Positions 33,742-35,843 of a stretch of 35,843 bases of DNA are shown here, piece after piece. The DNA is from a virus. The notes below the pieces were generated by a model, which worked only from the letters and a program-made list of their open reading frames with translations, made no database searches and had not been told where the DNA came from. Both the position numbers and the translations under genes were made by a program. The stretch spans positions 1 to 35,843 of the IMG/VR virus record IMGVR_UViG_3300032240_002652. One strand, 5' to 3'. Position 1 is the stretch's first letter; every line of letters begins with the position of its first letter.

Positions 33742-35843
33742 ATGAGCTTTAACTATCAAAATCCACTTGCAGGAACAATTTACGAAGGACCAATCGGGGT
33801 TGCTCTTGACAACAGTACGGGAACAAATTTTAGTGTATTCTCCATCGGAGGATACATGGAAGTTTATTCACACCAAGACTTAATATATACAATACCTCCA
33901 GGAACAGAAGGAAGTGTATTGTATTCAGGAAATACAATTCCAATTGCATTTAATTATAATGTACCATTCTCATCACCTAATGTTTTAACACTTTATAGTG
34001 ATGAAATTTCTTCAGGAAGAAGAAGATTAGGTATGATGGTGTATGTTATATCTGCTGATACAACGTATCAATATGTGATTGACGATTATCCAACATTATG
34101 GAACGCAGCACAAATTTCAGGGGCATTAGGTTTCGATGGTACAGTTTGGACCTGTGAAAGTAGTACTGCTGCAGGTGAGGCATTTATTAATGCTTGGACA
34201 GGGTCAACTATTGAAGGTATTAGTGGAGCGACTCATGAAACTGCAAGATGGAAGATTGCAAATATGAATGATACTGTTATTACAGGTGGTACATATTATT
34301 CTGCAACAACATCTTTGGCTTTATATAACAATTATGGTGGAACTGTTACAATAACAGGATTTACAGGTACAGTAACGGGAGGAACTTATGATAGTGGTTC
34401 TTCAACGTTAACTCTTAATAATAGTGACGGTAGTAGTGTATCTATTACAGGAATTACTTCAGGCTCTGGTTCGGCTTTACAAGTTAGTGATGGCACAACA
34501 ACAGTTTTTCCTGTTTCAGGAATTACTTTCAATGGTGCGTCAGTAACTGATGATTTAAACGGAAATATTACAGTAACAATAACAGGTGGAACATCTGGTA
34601 CAGATGGAACAAGTGGTACATCAGGTACATCAGGATTAAGTGGCGTAAATGGAACCGATGGTTCTTCAGGAACAAGTGGTACATCAGGTACATCAGGTAC
34701 AGATGGAACAAGTGGTACCGATGGTACTTCAGGAACAGACGGAACAAGTGGTACAGATGGTACTTCAGGAACTGATGGTACAAGTGGTTCTTCAGGAACT
34801 AGCGGAACATCGGGAACAGATGGTACAAGTGGTTCTTCAGGAACTAGCGGAACATCGGGAACAGATGGTACAAGTGGAACAGATGGAACTTCAGGTACCG
34901 ATGGTACAAGTGGAACGGATGGTACTTCAGGTACCGATGGTACAAGTGGAACGGATGGTACTTCAGGTTCGTCAGGAACTTCAGGAACAAGTGGTTCTAC
35001 AGGAACTAGTGGTACTTCAGGTACAGATGGAACATCAGGAACTGATGGTACAAGTGGTACAGACGGAACATCAGGAACTGATGGTACAAGTGGTACAGAC
35101 GGAACAAGTGGAACAGACGGTTCTTCAGGAACAAGTGGTGTTTCAGGAAACTCTGGAACAAATGGAACTTCAGGTTCTTCAGGTACCTCAGGTTCTTCAG
35201 GAACATCAGGAACAAGTGGTACTGACGGTACTTCAGGTACATCAGGCTCAACAGGAACAAGTGGTACTTCAGGTTCGACAGGAACAAGTGGAACAAGTGG
35301 TACATCAGGAATAAGTGGCGTTAATGGAACTAGTGGTACAAGTGGTTCTACAGGAACTTCAGGTACATCAGGTTCAACAGGAACAAGTGGAACATCAGGT
35401 TCTTCAGGAACATCAGGTTCTACAGGTACATCAGGTACAAGCGGTTCAGCAGGAACATCAGGTACAAGTGGTTCAGCAGGAACATCAGGTACAAGTGGTA
35501 CAGACGGAACAAGCGGAACAGATGGTACATCAGGTTCAACAGGAACTAGCGGTACAAGTGGTTCTTCTGGAACATCAGGTTCAAGTGGAACAACAGGAAC
35601 AAGTGGTACTTCAGGAACAGACGGAACTAGCGGTTCATCAGGAACTTCAGGTTCAAGTGGTACAACAGGTACATCAGGAACAAGTGGTACAGATGGTACT
35701 TCAGGTTCAAGCGGAACTAGCGGTTCATCAGGTACAACAGGAACAAGTGGTTCATCAGGAACAAGCGGCACTTCGGGTTCTACAGGAACAAGTGGAACTT
35801 CAGGTTCAGATGGAACTTCAGGTTCAGATGGAACTTCAGGGTC
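33742..35843 (+). CDS. Collagen-like Gly-X-Y structural protein (3' partial)
   Basis: The frame is open from the ATG at 33742 to the window end, 700 complete codons, so the 3' end is missing. Residues 1-282 form a globular or beta-rich N-terminus (for example GFDGTVWTCESSTAAGEAF), probably the particle attachment part. From G283 onward Gly stands at every third position without a break for 139 triplets. Triplets are mainly GTS, GTD, GSS, GST, with a few GVN, GLS, GIS, GSA, GNS. No Pro, Lys or Arg occurs in the array. Collagen-like arrays are common in phage tail fibres and bacterial surface filaments, where they form trimeric rods. It starts 24 bases after the mucin-like gene, behind an A/G-rich leader. 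The distal, likely receptor-facing end lies outside the window. Confidence 0.8.
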   Translation, partial: MSFNYQNPLAGTIYEGPIGVALDNSTGTNFSVFSIGGYMEVYSHQDLIYTIPPGTEGSVLYSGNTIPIAFNYNVPFSSPNVLTLYSDEISSGRRRLGMMVYVISADTTYQYVIDDYPTLWNAAQISGALGFDGTVWTCESSTAAGEAFINAWTGSTIEGISGATHETARWKIANMNDTVITGGTYYSATTSLALYNNYGGTVTITGFTGTVTGGTYDSGSSTLTLNNSDGSSVSITGITSGSGSALQVSDGTTTVFPVSGITFNGASVTDDLNGNITVTITGGTSGTDGTSGTSGTSGLSGVNGTDGSSGTSGTSGTSGTDGTSGTDGTSGTDGTSGTDGTSGTDGTSGSSGTSGTSGTDGTSGSSGTSGTSGTDGTSGTDGTSGTDGTSGTDGTSGTDGTSGTDGTSGSSGTSGTSGSTGTSGTSGTDGTSGTDGTSGTDGTSGTDGTSGTDGTSGTDGSSGTSGVSGNSGTNGTSGSSGTSGSSGTSGTSGTDGTSGTSGSTGTSGTSGSTGTSGTSGTSGISGVNGTSGTSGSTGTSGTSGSTGTSGTSGSSGTSGSTGTSGTSGSAGTSGTSGSAGTSGTSGTDGTSGTDGTSGSTGTSGTSGSSGTSGSSGTTGTSGTSGTDGTSGSSGTSGSSGTTGTSGTSGTDGTSGSSGTSGSSGTTGTSGSSGTSGTSGSTGTSGTSGSDGTSGSDGTSG
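34774..34863 (+). repeat. Exact 45-base tandem duplication
   Basis: Bases 34774-34818 and 34819-34863 are identical, a unit of 15 codons (five Gly-X-Y triplets). Confidence 0.95.
34864..34971 (+). repeat. 36-base tandem triplication
   Basis: Units at 34864-34899, 34900-34935 and 34936-34971. The second and third are identical except at the last bases; the first differs at two positions. Each unit is four Gly-X-Y triplets and keeps the frame. Confidence 0.9.

Larger units (their letters stand above)
34588..35843 (+). repeat. 9-base-periodic collagen-like coding repeat
   Basis: GGN-ACN/TCN-NNN triplets with a nine-base period continue to the end of the window. Dominant elements are GGTACA, GGAACA, AGTGGT and TCAGGA. 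Synonymous changes are frequent, so most copies are old, with younger exact duplications inside. Confidence 0.95.

Noticed and set aside
28886-33756. Shared N-terminal MSFNY of the genes at 28886 and 33742 as a sign of duplication
   Set aside because: Codons differ and the similarity ends after five residues; chance is the simpler explanation.
34649-35314. + strand Gln/Val/Met-rich open frame of 221 aa
   Set aside because: Alternative frame of the collagen-like repeat with no independent start context.
34386-35771. 461-aa reverse-strand open frame of Pro/Val/Glu repeats
   Set aside because: It is the mirror of the Gly-X-Y coding repeat on the + strand; the nine-base period leaves several frames open. 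The + frame continues from a normal N-terminal domain and is the real gene.
34588-35843. CRISPR array or direct-repeat satellite
   Set aside because: The period is nine bases and strictly codon-phased, with no spacers; it is a protein-coding repeat.

Overview
This window is a stretch of a tailed-phage genome: a T4-type (contractile-tailed) myovirus that very probably infects a member of the Bacteroidota, most likely Flavobacteriia. All credible genes lie on the + strand and are AT-rich. The T4 signature comes from a gp32-like ssDNA-binding protein, a UvsX recombinase, a T4 RNase H/FEN-type 5' nuclease, a gp41/DnaB-type helicase, NrdB and NrdA, and the baseplate wedge pair gp25 and gp6. The host inference rests on SprB-type repeats (known from flavobacterial gliding adhesins), an SSB-like DLPF tail on the gp32 homologue, eukaryote-type NrdB as in Bacteroidota, A-rich leaders with little Shine-Dalgarno, and a possible -33/-7 promoter. 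No tRNA, integrase, CRISPR array or insertion sequence was seen, and no gene-free stretch exceeds 300 bases.

Layout. (1) 1-4938: the 3' part of a very large baseplate-hub-like protein with an IPT/TIG domain, then two small unassigned genes, closed by a hairpin terminator. (2) 5041-5895: the gp32-like protein, alone between two terminators. (3) 5942-13540: replication, recombination and nucleotide metabolism: small unknown, UvsX, 5' nuclease, unknown, helicase, NrdB, NrdA, terminator. (4) 13620-31374: baseplate/tail morphogenesis: gp25, gp6, a 1775-residue protein with an embedded hydrophobic multi-pass segment, four further structural proteins (one with a PKD-like domain), a 995-residue baseplate/tail-I-like protein, a seven-repeat SprB-like protein and a small Cys-rich protein, many with overlapping start and stop codons. 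(5) 31459-35843: two repeat proteins, one with about 365 residues of Thr/Pro-rich mucin-like sequence and one with an unbroken proline-free Gly-X-Y collagen-like array that runs off the window end.

How it fits together. The middle block supplies dNTPs and DNA replication/recombination. The flanking blocks build the baseplate and probably the host-contacting fibres. The 8-mer TATTTATA, the reverse complement of the T4 late-promoter core, recurs 13-15 bases before the start codon of three structural genes (a one-mismatch copy before a fourth), suggesting a shared late-expression signal. The most unusual items are the SprB-repeat tail protein, the membrane-like block inside a baseplate-locus protein, and the charge-poor, proline-free collagen-like array.
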